Shown here: positions 35,936 through 46,183 of the stretch, in pieces
How the letters are laid out: each line of letters begins with the position of its first letter
How positions within the stretch are numbered: position 1 is the first letter of the stretch
Assembly (NCBI RefSeq): GCF_025200925.1
Contig: NZ_CP104174.1
Coordinates: forward strand, 3,968,001 to 4,032,000
DNA length: 64,000 bases
DNA from: Bradyrhizobium sp. CB1015
GTDB lineage: Bacteria > Pseudomonadota > Alphaproteobacteria > Rhizobiales > Xanthobacteraceae
Direction: 5' to 3'
Notes under the pieces: model-generated
The model's input: the letters and a program-made list of their open reading frames with translations, nothing else
What the model was told of the DNA's origin: nothing
The model's database searches: none
Position numbers and translations under genes: made by a program

Positions 35936-37480
35936 ATGAGGAAAGCAAGAGTTCTGATCGACCGCGACTTTGCCATCGGTCACACCGATCCTCGCCTGTT
36001 CGGTGCGTTCATCGAGCATTTGGGCCGGTGCGTCTATGGCGGCATCTACGAGCCTGGCCATCCGACCGCGGACGAGAAGGGCTTTCGCAAGGATGTGCTG
36101 GCGCTGGTGAAGGAACTCGGCCCGACGCTCATTCGATACCCCGGCGGCAACTTCGTCTCTGGATACAATTGGGAGGACGGCGTCGGGCCGCTGGAGGTGA
36201 GGCCGGCGCGCCTGGACCTTGCCTGGTTCAGCACGGAGCCGAACAGTTTTGGCACCAATGAATTCATGGACTGGTGCCGGGCTGCGGATGTCGCGCCGAT
36301 GATGGCGGTCAATCTCGGCACCCGCGGCGGCGATGCGGCGCGCAGCCTGGTCGAATACTGCAACCATCCGGGCGGAACGGCCTGGTCGGAGCTGCGCCGC
36401 AAGCACGGCTGGGACAAGCCGCATGACATCAAGCTGTGGTGCCTCGGCAACGAGATGGACGGACCTTGGCAGATGGAGCACAAGAGCGCCGCCGCCTACG
36501 GTGCGATCGCCAGCGAAGCGGCCAAGATGATGCGCTGGGTGGATCCGACCATCGAGCTTGCTGCGTGCGGTTCGTCGGGGCGCAACATGCCGACCTTCGG
36601 CCAGTGGGAAGATACGGTCCTCGAGCACACCTTCGATCATGTCGACTACGTTTCGCTCCATACCTATCTCAACAATTACAGGCAGGACACAGCATCGTTT
36701 CTCGCAAGTCCCGACCTGATGGACAGCTTCATTGAGGAGGTCGTCGCCTTGGCCGATGCGGTTGCGGCCAAGCGGCGTTCCAACAAGCGTCTCATGCTGA
36801 GCTTCGACGAATGGAACGTCTGGTATCGCACGCGTCGCGGCCGGGCCGACCGGGTAAAGGAAGGCTGGCCGGTGGCACCGCCGATCCTCGAGGAAATCTA
36901 TACGATGGAAGATGCGCTCGCCTTCGGCGGCGCCTGCATTTCCTTGCTCAATCATGCCGATCGGATAAAGGTCGCTTGCCTTGCGCAACTCGTCAACGTC
37001 ATCGCGCCGATCATGACCGAGACGGGCGGAGGCGCATGGCGCCAGACCATCTTCTTTCCTTTCGCGCATATGAGCCGCTTCGGCCGCGGCAAGGTCCTGC
37101 GCTCGCAGGTTGAGTCGGACAGTTACGATTCGTCCTACTATGATCCTCGAGGCGTGCAGGAGCTAACCTTCCCGGTGTCCAACGTGCCTTATTTGAAGGT
37201 CGCGGCAGTTGCAGGAGAGGGCGGCGGTCTTTCGATCTTTTTACTTAACCGAGACCTGAAGCGGGATATGCAGGTCAATGTCGAGGCACGCGGTTTTGGC
37301 CGTTTCGTTGTTTCCCAGGCGATTGAATTGCGCCAGAACGATCTCCATGCGACGAATACGAAGGACGCGCCAGAGCGGGTGAAGCCGGCGCCGCTGCAGG
37401 GGGCGACTATCGAAGGTGGCCTGCTACGAGCGCATCTCGGCCCGGCGTCATGGAACGTGATTCATTTGTCGGTGCACTGA
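35936..37480 (+). CDS. Alpha-L-arabinofuranosidase, glycoside hydrolase family 51
   Basis: 514 residues, the normal GH51 length, without a signal peptide, so it should act in the cytoplasm. The N-terminal GAFIEHLGRCVYGGIYEPGHP and PTLIRYPGGNFVSGYNWEDG are family hallmarks. The acid/base Glu is residue 173 in CLGNEMDGPWQ and the nucleophile is Glu292 in LSFDEWNVWY. GH51 enzymes release terminal arabinofuranose from arabinan, arabinoxylan or glycoprotein oligosaccharides. Being next to an oligopeptide-type transporter operon, it probably hydrolyses imported arabino-oligosaccharides. Confidence 0.94.
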   Translation: MRKARVLIDRDFAIGHTDPRLFGAFIEHLGRCVYGGIYEPGHPTADEKGFRKDVLALVKELGPTLIRYPGGNFVSGYNWEDGVGPLEVRPARLDLAWFSTEPNSFGTNEFMDWCRAADVAPMMAVNLGTRGGDAARSLVEYCNHPGGTAWSELRRKHGWDKPHDIKLWCLGNEMDGPWQMEHKSAAAYGAIASEAAKMMRWVDPTIELAACGSSGRNMPTFGQWEDTVLEHTFDHVDYVSLHTYLNNYRQDTASFLASPDLMDSFIEEVVALADAVAAKRRSNKRLMLSFDEWNVWYRTRRGRADRVKEGWPVAPPILEEIYTMEDALAFGGACISLLNHADRIKVACLAQLVNVIAPIMTETGGGAWRQTIFFPFAHMSRFGRGKVLRSQVESDSYDSSYYDPRGVQELTFPVSNVPYLKVAAVAGEGGGLSIFLLNRDLKRDMQVNVEARGFGRFVVSQAIELRQNDLHATNTKDAPERVKPAPLQGATIEGGLLRAHLGPASWNVIHLSVH

Positions 37481-37689
37481 CAGACTGCAGATCCTGGTTG
37501 ACAGACCTGCTGCCCTTAGACTTGGGAAACGCCCAACTTCGACGGCAAGTCGGAACTGAGGGGGACCCGCCTAGCTCATGGCAGTCGGAGCGGAGGCGAG
37601 GGCTAAGGATGAGAATGACGTCGACGCTTAAGCCGGGTAGATGCCCATGAATTCACTTTCGACCGTGTTGCTCTGCCACGAAACCCACC

Positions 37690-40600
37690 TCAGGTCGCTC
37701 TCTGCTGAGCTGGCAACGTGAACTGAAACACGGCCCCGCGAGCCTGGTTGTCGCTCGCCCACAAGCGTCCGTTATGGGCCTCAATGATTGAACGGCAGAT
37801 CGCAAGTCCCATGCCCAAGCCGTCAGGCTTGGTGGTGTAATATGGATCGAAAACATGCACGAGCGTCTGTGGATCGAGGCCTGGCCCGGAATCGGCGACT
37901 CGGACCAGCACGGTGTTTGCGTCGATCGCGGCGGTGGTGATGAGCACGTCTCTTGTCCCTTCGATGGTGGCCATAGCCTGGATCGCGTTGACAACCAGGT
38001 TGAGCAAGACCTGCTGCAACTGCACGCGGTCCCCCTCGATCGGCGACAAAGTCTCCGCAAGTTCGATCCTCACCGAAGCGCCGGTTTTCAGCGCTTCGCT
38101 ATGGGTTAGAACAAGCACTTCCCGTATTACCTCGTTGAGATCCACACGCTCCTTTCGCGGCGGCGCTTTTTGGAAGAGTTCACGAATCCGACCAATCACT
38201 TCACCGCTGCGATGGGCGTCGTCGGCGATTTGACGTATAGATGACCGCGCATTCTCGATATCAGGCGCCGTCCGAGCCAGCCAGTTCAGCGCCGCACCCG
38301 CGTTGATGGCAATAGCGCAGATGGGTTGGTTGATCTCATGGGCGATGGAAGAGGTAAGCTGACCCATAGTGGCGACCCGGTTTGCGTGCGCCAACTCAAG
38401 CTGCATTCCCTGAAAGCGCCGCTCGCTCTCCCGCGCTTCGGCTTCCGCCCGCTTGAGTTCTGTCAGGTCAAGGACGAAGGAGACGCATTCGTCATCGGAT
38501 CCCGCCAGCGAGGCGGAGCCGATGAGAACAGGAACGCGGCTTCCGTCCTTTCTGAAGAATTCCTTCTCGCGCGGCGCGATCTGCCCCCACAACCGGAGAT
38601 GCTCGATCCGTTGCGTGTCGTCGTTGCGGTATTCCGCCGGGGTCATGTCCTTCCAGTGGACCGCACCCGAAACCAGTTCCTGCCTGGAGTATCCGGTCAT
38701 GTCTAGGAAGGCATCGTTTGCGTAGCTGATATCGCCGCTGCCGTCCCAGAACAGTATTCCGATGATATTGGAATCGACGAGACGCCGGATGCGGGCCTCG
38801 CGCTCCTGAAGATCGCGGTAGAGGAGAGTGTTCTCCAGAGAAATCGCTGCCTGAGCGGCTAGCAGGTCAAGCACCGCAACGCGATCGGGCGTGAAGGCGT
38901 GGGTCGTCAGTGTGTTCTCCAGATAGAGCAACCCGATGAGCTTGGCTTGCTTCATGAGCGGCAGGCAGAGGATCGATCTGGGATGCCGTCGATGGACGTA
39001 CTCTTCGCTGTAAAGCGGATCAGGCTGCGTCGTATCATCGACGATGAGAGGCTTTTGCGAGCGAATGACGTAGCGCAGCAATGCCTCCGGGCAATCGGGT
39101 GCGGAGAGGGGTGTTCGGTGCATCACAACCGCAAACTCGTCGCCTTTGGATTGGCCCTCCGCCTCGATCCAGAAATCATCGTGCCGCGACAGGATCAGCA
39201 AGCCGCGATCAGCGCCTGCGTTCTGTAGAGCGATCTTCATCAGTGTTCCGATGAGCTTCGGCAGCTCGATTTCACTGGAGACGGCCTGAGACGCCTTAAC
39301 CACGGTGGTGACGTCCATTTGCCCGGCGGTCAGGCTCCCCGCGGACCTGGGGTCCTCTGCAACGTGGAGGTGAGGATAGAGGTGTTCGAGTTGTCTTGCT
39401 TTGGCGTCGGCTCCCCAGCGGAGAAATCCGTAGTGAGCATCGCGTAGATAGGTATAGGCGATCTTCTCGAAACCGCGCGTTGCGTAGAAGCGTCCGGCAA
39501 GTTCGTTTGCGATCGCCTCATTCTGAAAGAATCCGCTAGCGCGCGCCGAGGCGATCGCGCGGTCATAGAAGCGCATCGCATCGAGTTCGCGACCTTCGAT
39601 GCGCGCAATCTCCGCCGAGATCAGAGTGGCACGGTCAGCAAAATCCTCTGGGCAGATCTCGGCCCATTGCTGAAGCTGGCGATGGTGGCTAGCCAGGTCA
39701 TCGAGGTGCGGGGCTCGTTCGCTTGCCGCTGCGGCCTCGCCGAATGCAGCCTGTGCCAGCGCAGCATAGAAGTGAAACTCGACGCGGTCGAAGAGGGCTT
39801 TCGAAGTCCACAGGAGCCGATCGCCCTGCGCAACCGCCGCGATCGCAGCGGGGTCGTTGGTGAGGACCAGAGCCTGAAGCTTGCGCACCCAGTACCAGAA
39901 GCCGGCCTGCTCCAGATGCGGCTCCGCCTCGAGCCGACGTTCAAACTGAAGTTCGTTGAACTCGTGATCATCAAAGCAGCCGAATTTCGTGGTGAGTCCG
40001 CGCAGTGTCCGGATCAGCTGGAGCTGTCCGGCAATTCGATCGGCCGCCAGCTCAACGCGCGCCCGGCGTGCGAAATCTAGTCCGGCCTCGGCCTCCCGCT
40101 GCACGTCGGCGAGTGGATCGCCGCAGGCGAGAAGGTGTGTCAAGAGATGGTGACAGGTAAAGCTGGCGTAGTTGATGTCGCCGACCTGCTGCGCGGCGTC
40201 GAAGGCGCGCCGGAGCCACGGGCGGCCCATCCTCACATGTCGCGCCCAGCTGCCAAAGCCAAGATAGACGCGAGCCTTGAACCGATCCAGCCCCCGTCGT
40301 TCGACGAGGTCGAGACCGAGTTGGGCGAAGCGGTAGCCCGCAGCATAGTCGCCAAAGTCAGGGCCAAGCACGGTGCCGAGCACGATGTAGGCGAGGCAGG
40401 AGGCGTCGGAGTTGCCGTATTCCATGCTCAGATTGGCCATCCGTCCGATGATGAGACGGCGCAACCGCTCGTCGATGAACCAGGCGGGTGAGACCAGGAC
40501 CGTGAGAACGTCCATCGTTCCGCGCGCGACCGGATCGGCCATCCGGGGCAGGTCGAGAAGGGCCTCGATCGGACGCTCCCCGATTAGTCGCCACATCCGC

Positions 40601-43239
40601 TCATATTCCCGCCCGACCTCCTCCGATGCGGGATGCGCGGACCAGGCGATGCCGACGCGCCGCAAATAGTCGAGGGCAATTTCGATGTCGCGATCGCTGG
40701 GCTCCATGCGGAGCCGCGTGACGGCTGCGAGATCGGGCAGAGCGGCTGCGCGGCTCGCCAGCTCGGCAAGGCGCATTTTCGCCGCTGCCTGCTCACCGGC
40801 GACGAACTCGCATTCGGCCCGCTGTAGCGCCAGGGCAAAGCTAAGCGCGTAATGCTGCTCCCAGCGATCCTCCGGGAGCATGGCCTCCCCGGCGGCGAAG
40901 TGAGCGAGTGCCATGGCAAAGGCGGGCGCCGCCTTGGCGCGCCGGCCGGCCAACAGGTTCAGCTCCGCCAGCTTCACGCGCTCCTCGCCCGCGGTGATCA
41001 AGGCTGCGCCACGGTTGAGCTGGCTCACGATCTCGAAGACATTTTCCTCGATTGCTCCCGATGGGGTTCTGGCCGCGAACAGTCGGCCAATGCGCAGATG
41101 GGCCGCAGCCCGTTCTTCCTCCGGAATCAATGCGTAGGCCGCCTCCTGGAAGCGGTCGTGGACGAACCGATAGGCGCCGGCCTGAGGCTCCACGAATTCC
41201 TGGCGGACGGCAGGCCACAGGTCTACGTGGACCTGCTCATCTGACGTGCTGAGGACGATCGAAAGCACCTCGACCTCGGCGATATTCCCAAGACAGGCCA
41301 TCTGCTGCAAGGCCGTGCGCGTCGCGACGGGAAGCCGGGTGAGCTTGCCCAGCATGAGGTCGATGACGTTGTCGGTGTATCGCTTGGCGTGGATGCGATC
41401 GAGATCCCAGGACCAGTGCGCTGCATCATGGTCGAACGCGAGCAGTCCTTCCTCGACCAGCGAAAACATGAACTGGATGGCAAAGAACGGGTTGCCACCG
41501 GTTTTCTCGTGCACGAGCTGCACCAGCGGGGCGGCGTGCTGGCGTTCGCAGTGAAGTGCGTCCTCGAGCAACTGGCCGAGATGCCTGCGGCCGAGCGGCG
41601 CGAGCGTGATCTCCACGACCCGTCCACCCCGTGTCCTGATGGCCTCGCGCATGCGCATCACGGGATGAGCGGAATCCACCTCATTATCGCGATAGGCGCC
41701 GATCAGCATCAAATGCTTCAGATTCGACCGGGTCAGCAGATCCTCGAGTAGCTCGAACGTCGCCATATCGAGCCATTGCAGATCATCGAGAAACAGAACC
41801 AGCGGATGTTCGGATCGGGCAAAGAGGCCGATGAATTGCTCGAACACGCGGTGAAAGCGGCTTTGCGCGTGCTGGAGCGGCAGCTCGGGAACAGGTGGTT
41901 GTTCGCCGATGATGGCCCTCAGGTCCGGGATCAGGTCCACGACGAGCTGTCCGTTTGGACCGAGCGCGCTCAGGAGATCATGGCGCCATTCGCTCAGCTC
42001 GGTCTCGCTCTTGCCCAGGAGGGGCCGGACGAGGGTCTGGAGCGCCTTGGTGAGCGCCGCGTAAGGCACGTCGCGCTTGTGCTGGTCGAATTTGCCCGAT
42101 GCAAAAAGCCCACGCGAGGGCACAAGCACTTTATGGAGCTCGTTGACAACAGAGGATTTTCCGATCCCGGAATATCCCGAGACCAGCGCCAGCTCGGGGG
42201 TGCCGTTCTTGACGATGCGCTCGAACGAGGCGAGCAACATCGCGCCTTCGTGCGCTCTTCCGTACAACTTCTCGGGAACGAGCAGGCGGTCGGGCGTATC
42301 GTGCTGGCCGAGCGGGAAGTCGTCGGTGTGCCGTCCAAGCTCCCACTCCGCAAGGCAGTGCTGAAGATCCCTTTCAGCGCCGGCTGCAGTCTGATAGCGC
42401 TCTTCGGCCATCTTGGCGAGCAGCTTCATGATGAGCCTGGAAACCGCAGCGGGGATGTTCCCGGATCGCTTGATCGGCGGCTCCGGCTGTCTTGCGACGT
42501 GGCAGTGCACCCACTCCATCGGATCGGACGCGGTGAACGGAAGCGAGCCGGTGACCATCTGGTAAAGCGTGACGCCGAGAGAGTACAGGTCACTTCGGGA
42601 GTCGATCGAGCGGTTCATGCGCCCGGTCTGCTCGGGCGACATGTAAGCGAATGTGCCGGCAATCGACTCGGGCGGGGCCGGGGACTGCCGTTCGCGTAAA
42701 CGGCGCGAAGCGATGCCGAAGCCGGTGAGGTGCACGCTGCCGTTGCTGCGGTTGACCAGGATATTTGCTGGTTTGATATCCTTGTGAACCAGACCGCGCT
42801 GGTGGACCTTGCTCAGGGCCGCGGCAATCCGGATCGCCAGCCGCAGGAAGCTCCCCATCTCCATGGGAGCGTCCATCAGCCAGGTGAGCGGCTCGCCACC
42901 GACATCTTCGAGGACAAGAATGGTGCGGCTGCGATTGTGCAGAAGCTCCAGCGGCTTCGCCGCCCAGGTACTGTCCAGTTCACCCTTCAGCGCAAATTCG
43001 TGTGCGAGCCGATCAAGGCTGTGCTGCGTTGGATGTTCGGCCGCCGGAACGACGGCCAACACAACCTGTCGCTCACTGTCGATGCCGTCGCGGCGGGTTC
43101 GGCACAGGAGAATCCCTTCCTCGTCGCACAGAACCTGCGGACCGTGGGCCCAGCCAGGGCCCATAAACGATGAAAGGTTCATGCCGGTAAACCATGCCGC
43201 GGCTGAGCCGAACAGGGCTTGCCCGGTCCGCCGTATCAT
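37690..43239 (-). CDS. Giant hybrid sensor: Ser/Thr kinase-like, AAA ATPase, GAF, PAS, histidine kinase
   Basis: 1849 residues. Domains in order: protein-kinase-like fold (about 40-290) with VHKDIKPANILV, but the DFG motif reads GFG in LTGFGIASR; a STAND-like AAA ATPase with Walker A GYSGIGKSS near 355 and Walker B LVLFLDDLQW near 480; a long helical repeat region (about 600-1230); GAF (about 1270-1440) starting VVKASQAVSSEIELPKLIG; PAS with FWDGSGDISYANDAFLDMTG; HisKA with the phospho-accepting His in SIAHEINQPI; HATPase with NLVVNAIQAM and GLGMGLAICRSI. This trifunctional family is found mainly in soil bacteria; signals are unknown. No response regulator gene is beside it. An internal ATG at 43182 is an alternative start. 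The 277 bases upstream hold no gene. Confidence 0.9.
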   Translation of the reverse strand: MIRRTGQALFGSAAAWFTGMNLSSFMGPGWAHGPQVLCDEEGILLCRTRRDGIDSERQVVLAVVPAAEHPTQHSLDRLAHEFALKGELDSTWAAKPLELLHNRSRTILVLEDVGGEPLTWLMDAPMEMGSFLRLAIRIAAALSKVHQRGLVHKDIKPANILVNRSNGSVHLTGFGIASRRLRERQSPAPPESIAGTFAYMSPEQTGRMNRSIDSRSDLYSLGVTLYQMVTGSLPFTASDPMEWVHCHVARQPEPPIKRSGNIPAAVSRLIMKLLAKMAEERYQTAAGAERDLQHCLAEWELGRHTDDFPLGQHDTPDRLLVPEKLYGRAHEGAMLLASFERIVKNGTPELALVSGYSGIGKSSVVNELHKVLVPSRGLFASGKFDQHKRDVPYAALTKALQTLVRPLLGKSETELSEWRHDLLSALGPNGQLVVDLIPDLRAIIGEQPPVPELPLQHAQSRFHRVFEQFIGLFARSEHPLVLFLDDLQWLDMATFELLEDLLTRSNLKHLMLIGAYRDNEVDSAHPVMRMREAIRTRGGRVVEITLAPLGRRHLGQLLEDALHCERQHAAPLVQLVHEKTGGNPFFAIQFMFSLVEEGLLAFDHDAAHWSWDLDRIHAKRYTDNVIDLMLGKLTRLPVATRTALQQMACLGNIAEVEVLSIVLSTSDEQVHVDLWPAVRQEFVEPQAGAYRFVHDRFQEAAYALIPEEERAAAHLRIGRLFAARTPSGAIEENVFEIVSQLNRGAALITAGEERVKLAELNLLAGRRAKAAPAFAMALAHFAAGEAMLPEDRWEQHYALSFALALQRAECEFVAGEQAAAKMRLAELASRAAALPDLAAVTRLRMEPSDRDIEIALDYLRRVGIAWSAHPASEEVGREYERMWRLIGERPIEALLDLPRMADPVARGTMDVLTVLVSPAWFIDERLRRLIIGRMANLSMEYGNSDASCLAYIVLGTVLGPDFGDYAAGYRFAQLGLDLVERRGLDRFKARVYLGFGSWARHVRMGRPWLRRAFDAAQQVGDINYASFTCHHLLTHLLACGDPLADVQREAEAGLDFARRARVELAADRIAGQLQLIRTLRGLTTKFGCFDDHEFNELQFERRLEAEPHLEQAGFWYWVRKLQALVLTNDPAAIAAVAQGDRLLWTSKALFDRVEFHFYAALAQAAFGEAAAASERAPHLDDLASHHRQLQQWAEICPEDFADRATLISAEIARIEGRELDAMRFYDRAIASARASGFFQNEAIANELAGRFYATRGFEKIAYTYLRDAHYGFLRWGADAKARQLEHLYPHLHVAEDPRSAGSLTAGQMDVTTVVKASQAVSSEIELPKLIGTLMKIALQNAGADRGLLILSRHDDFWIEAEGQSKGDEFAVVMHRTPLSAPDCPEALLRYVIRSQKPLIVDDTTQPDPLYSEEYVHRRHPRSILCLPLMKQAKLIGLLYLENTLTTHAFTPDRVAVLDLLAAQAAISLENTLLYRDLQEREARIRRLVDSNIIGILFWDGSGDISYANDAFLDMTGYSRQELVSGAVHWKDMTPAEYRNDDTQRIEHLRLWGQIAPREKEFFRKDGSRVPVLIGSASLAGSDDECVSFVLDLTELKRAEAEARESERRFQGMQLELAHANRVATMGQLTSSIAHEINQPICAIAINAGAALNWLARTAPDIENARSSIRQIADDAHRSGEVIGRIRELFQKAPPRKERVDLNEVIREVLVLTHSEALKTGASVRIELAETLSPIEGDRVQLQQVLLNLVVNAIQAMATIEGTRDVLITTAAIDANTVLVRVADSGPGLDPQTLVHVFDPYYTTKPDGLGMGLAICRSIIEAHNGRLWASDNQARGAVFQFTLPAQQRAT

Positions 43240-43516
43240 CCTCTACAGAGCCGCCCCGATCCACGTGCGGGGTATGAGGGGTAAGACGCGAGTGACACGA
43301 TGGGGCCGAACCCCTCGCCTTTATTCCCGCGCCTGGTTCGATGGCTAAACCGGGCGGTTCAAATCGTATCATTTACCTCGATCTCGTCAACTTTCCGTCT
43401 TCGCGCAATCATGCGAAGCCCATGCGAGCGGCGGACGGGATTGCCGCATGTTGGCATGTAGCAGAGGTCTGCTTCCACCCATCATTGCAACTTTGAGGAG
43501 TGCATGGGTCTATGTG

Positions 43517-45070
43517 CTAGGCCGCCGCGGGCAGATCCGGGTCGGCAATCGCACCTGCAACACGGACGCGCACCCGCAGCGCGTTGCCCGGCAGGTAGGC
43601 GATCGGCATGTCCTCGACGTCGACGGTCTTGAGGCTGTCGCGCGCAGCGCCGGCCTGCACGGCGCGATCGGCTGCGATATCGCGCGCGGCCGCGATCGCG
43701 TCCTCGCGGCTGAGGTCGCGGAACACCTGATCGGCTTCGCCCGAGACCTGCGCGATCGCGGCGCCTACCGCATTGGCGCAGTCGCCATACGGCACGCGCA
43801 CGATCTCGGAAATGCCAGGCAGGCGATCCGGCACCAGGAAGGCGCCGCCGCCGACCGCGAGCAGCGGCACGTCGCCGGCTTCTGTCTTCATGCGGTCGAT
43901 GTCCTCCTCCAGCTTGCGCCAGGCGTCGCGCAGTGCGGCCTCGATCAGGCGCTTCGGCAAGTTCGCGACGCGCGAGCGGTCGCCGATGTCGATCAGGCCG
44001 GCCGCGACGGCGATGTCGGTGGCGGTGAGGCGCGAGCCGCCGAACACCAGCGCATCCGACGTCAGGCGGTAGCTGACGCTGAGCGGGCCGACGCGGAGCG
44101 GGTCCTCGTCGACATGGCTGCCGCCGCCGAGCCCAATCGAGAGCAGGTCGGGCATACGGAACAGCGTGCGCACGCCGCCGACCTCGACCACGGCATTGGC
44201 TTCACGCGGGAAACCGTGACGCAGCTGGCCGATATCGGAAGTGGTGCCGCCGACGTCGACGACCATGGCGTCGTCGAGGCCGGAGAGATGGGCGGCACCG
44301 CGCATGGAGTTGGTGGCGCCGGAGGCGAAGCTCATCACCGGGAAGGCGATGGCGATCTCGGCCTGCATCACGGTGCCGTCGTTCTGGGTCAGAAACAGCG
44401 GCGCGTCGATGCCGCTGTCGGCGATGGCCTTACGGAACGCCGCGACGGTGGTGACGGCGAGGTCGTGCAGCGAGGCATTGAGCAGCGCGGCGTTCTCGCG
44501 CTCGAGCAGGCCTATGCGGCCGAGATCGTGCGACAGCGTTACCGCGACCTCGGGGCAGATCTCGGCGAGGATTTCGCGTGCGGTCGTCTCACAGGAGGGA
44601 TCGAGCGGGGAGAAGCTCGAGCACACCGCGACCGAGCGCAGGCCGGCGTCGTTGATCTTCTTCGCGGCGTTCTTGAGGCCCGCGATGTCGAGCGGCATGA
44701 ACGGGCGGCCGTCGTAGTCATGGCCGCCTTCCAGCATGAAGATCTCGCCGTTAACGAGGCTGGCGAGGTCCGCCGGCCAGTCGCAGAACGGCGGCAGCGA
44801 GGCGCTGGCGGGCATGCCGATCCGGATCGCCCCGATCTTCTGTACATGGCGGCGCTGCACCACCGCGTTGATGAAATGCGTGGTGCCGATCACGACCGCA
44901 TCGACCTTCACCGCGGCGGACGGCTCGGCACGCAACGCCCTAAGCGCGTCCAGGATACCCGAGGTCACGTCGGCCGTGGTCGGCCGCTTGACGGAATGAA
45001 CGACCTTCTCGTCGACCATCAGCACGGCGTCCGTGTTGGTGCCGCCGACATCGATGCCAATACGCTTCAT
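43517..45070 (-). CDS. Hydantoinase/oxoprolinase family protein (HyuA type)
   Basis: 517 residues. The N-terminal ATPase-like fold begins KRIGIDVGGTNTDAVLMVD, the phosphate-binding signature of hydantoinase A. IGTTHFINAVVQRR and the later VVDVGGTTSDIG, with GLGGGSHVD, complete the actin-like nucleotide site. At about 520 residues it has HyuA-N and HyuA core domains but not the long C-terminal region of N-methylhydantoinase A. Such proteins hydrolyse cyclic amides with ATP. It is the last gene of a minus-strand operon and is six bases from the DUF917 gene, its usual partner. Confidence 0.9.
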   Translation of the reverse strand: MKRIGIDVGGTNTDAVLMVDEKVVHSVKRPTTADVTSGILDALRALRAEPSAAVKVDAVVIGTTHFINAVVQRRHVQKIGAIRIGMPASASLPPFCDWPADLASLVNGEIFMLEGGHDYDGRPFMPLDIAGLKNAAKKINDAGLRSVAVCSSFSPLDPSCETTAREILAEICPEVAVTLSHDLGRIGLLERENAALLNASLHDLAVTTVAAFRKAIADSGIDAPLFLTQNDGTVMQAEIAIAFPVMSFASGATNSMRGAAHLSGLDDAMVVDVGGTTSDIGQLRHGFPREANAVVEVGGVRTLFRMPDLLSIGLGGGSHVDEDPLRVGPLSVSYRLTSDALVFGGSRLTATDIAVAAGLIDIGDRSRVANLPKRLIEAALRDAWRKLEEDIDRMKTEAGDVPLLAVGGGAFLVPDRLPGISEIVRVPYGDCANAVGAAIAQVSGEADQVFRDLSREDAIAAARDIAADRAVQAGAARDSLKTVDVEDMPIAYLPGNALRVRVRVAGAIADPDLPAAA

Positions 45071-45076
45071 GGGGTC

Positions 45077-46183
45077 TTAAGCTCCGGCCGCTGCGGGCGA
45101 GAAGAGGGAACGGAAGTCGAGGTCGTAGCCGAAGGCGCGCGGACCGACGAATTCGAGGCCGCGCGGGCTCGTCAGCACCGGCGGCGCGGGCAGAGCGACG
45201 ACGGTGACGCGCTGGCCGTAGCGGATGGTCTCGGTACCGATGCCGTGGCCGTTGACGCTGTCGAGCACGCAGATCAAATCGGGCGAGGTCGCGATCGCCT
45301 CCTCGTCACGCCAAGCCACGATCCATTCGTTCTGGAACGAGAGCTTGAGCTTGGTACCGCGGTCGGCGTCGCTGCCGTCGACCATGGCTGTGCCGCGCAA
45401 GAACCCTTCCGTGGTGCGCCGGGCGACGTCGACGATCTTGCCGGTGAACAGTTTTTGGCCGCCTTCGGTCGCGAGCAGTGCGGCGATCGGATCCTCGTGA
45501 CGGCGGTTGGCCTCCTGCACGGCGCGGCCGATGCGGATCGCCTTGGTCGTGGTGAAATGGATGCCCCAGTCCTTGACCTCGCGCCCCGTGCGCGGCGCCT
45601 TGCTGGTGGAGGCGATCGAGCCCATCTCGACGCAGATCTTGCGGCTTGCCCGCTCCATCCATTTCCAGGTGGGCACCTTGGTCACGACGGCTTCGATGCC
45701 GCGGGGATCGTAGAGCGTGCAGGGATAGGGACGCAGGTCACCGATTGCGACCGACGTCATCTGTGCCTCCGGGAACGCGCGGCCCATGCAGTCGGCATCG
45801 ACGACGGGAATGCCGAGATGGGCGGCCGCCATCAGGGCCTGAACGCCGTTGCCACCGCCGATCTCGACCGACATCACGGCGCGGAACTTGACGTTGTTGA
45901 TCTCCTCCTGCATGCGCACGGCGCGCGCGATGTTGCGGCTGTCGGCGAGGCGCTCCTGCCCGACCAGGGGCGCTCCCATGTTGGAGACCACGGCGACCCA
46001 GTCCTCGTCGGCGAGGTCGAGCGGCGACATCAATTGTACGCGGTGGCCCTCGGCATAGAGCCGGCGCAGGTTGAGCAGGCCGAGATAGGGGCTGCCGCCG
46101 CCGCCGGTGCCGAGGATCCAGGCGCCGACCGCGAGCGCCTCGATCTCCTCGAGGCTGATCGTCTTCAACTCTGCCTTGCTCAC
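45077..46183 (-). CDS. DUF917 family protein
   Basis: 368 residues from a GTG at 46183 that overlaps the AroM-family stop (GTGA). The N-terminus SLEEIEALAVGAWILGTGGGGSPYLG is the DUF917 hallmark, as are VVSNMGAPLVGQERL and SVEIGGGNGVQALMAAA. Members of this family always seem to occur with HyuA-type proteins and may form the second subunit of a cyclic-amide hydrolase. No catalytic residue can be named. Co-location with a polyamine-type transporter suggests a cyclic amide or amino-acid derivative as substrate. Confidence 0.88.
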   Translation of the reverse strand: MSKAELKTISLEEIEALAVGAWILGTGGGGSPYLGLLNLRRLYAEGHRVQLMSPLDLADEDWVAVVSNMGAPLVGQERLADSRNIARAVRMQEEINNVKFRAVMSVEIGGGNGVQALMAAAHLGIPVVDADCMGRAFPEAQMTSVAIGDLRPYPCTLYDPRGIEAVVTKVPTWKWMERASRKICVEMGSIASTSKAPRTGREVKDWGIHFTTTKAIRIGRAVQEANRRHEDPIAALLATEGGQKLFTGKIVDVARRTTEGFLRGTAMVDGSDADRGTKLKLSFQNEWIVAWRDEEAIATSPDLICVLDSVNGHGIGTETIRYGQRVTVVALPAPPVLTSPRGLEFVGPRAFGYDLDFRSLFSPAAAGA

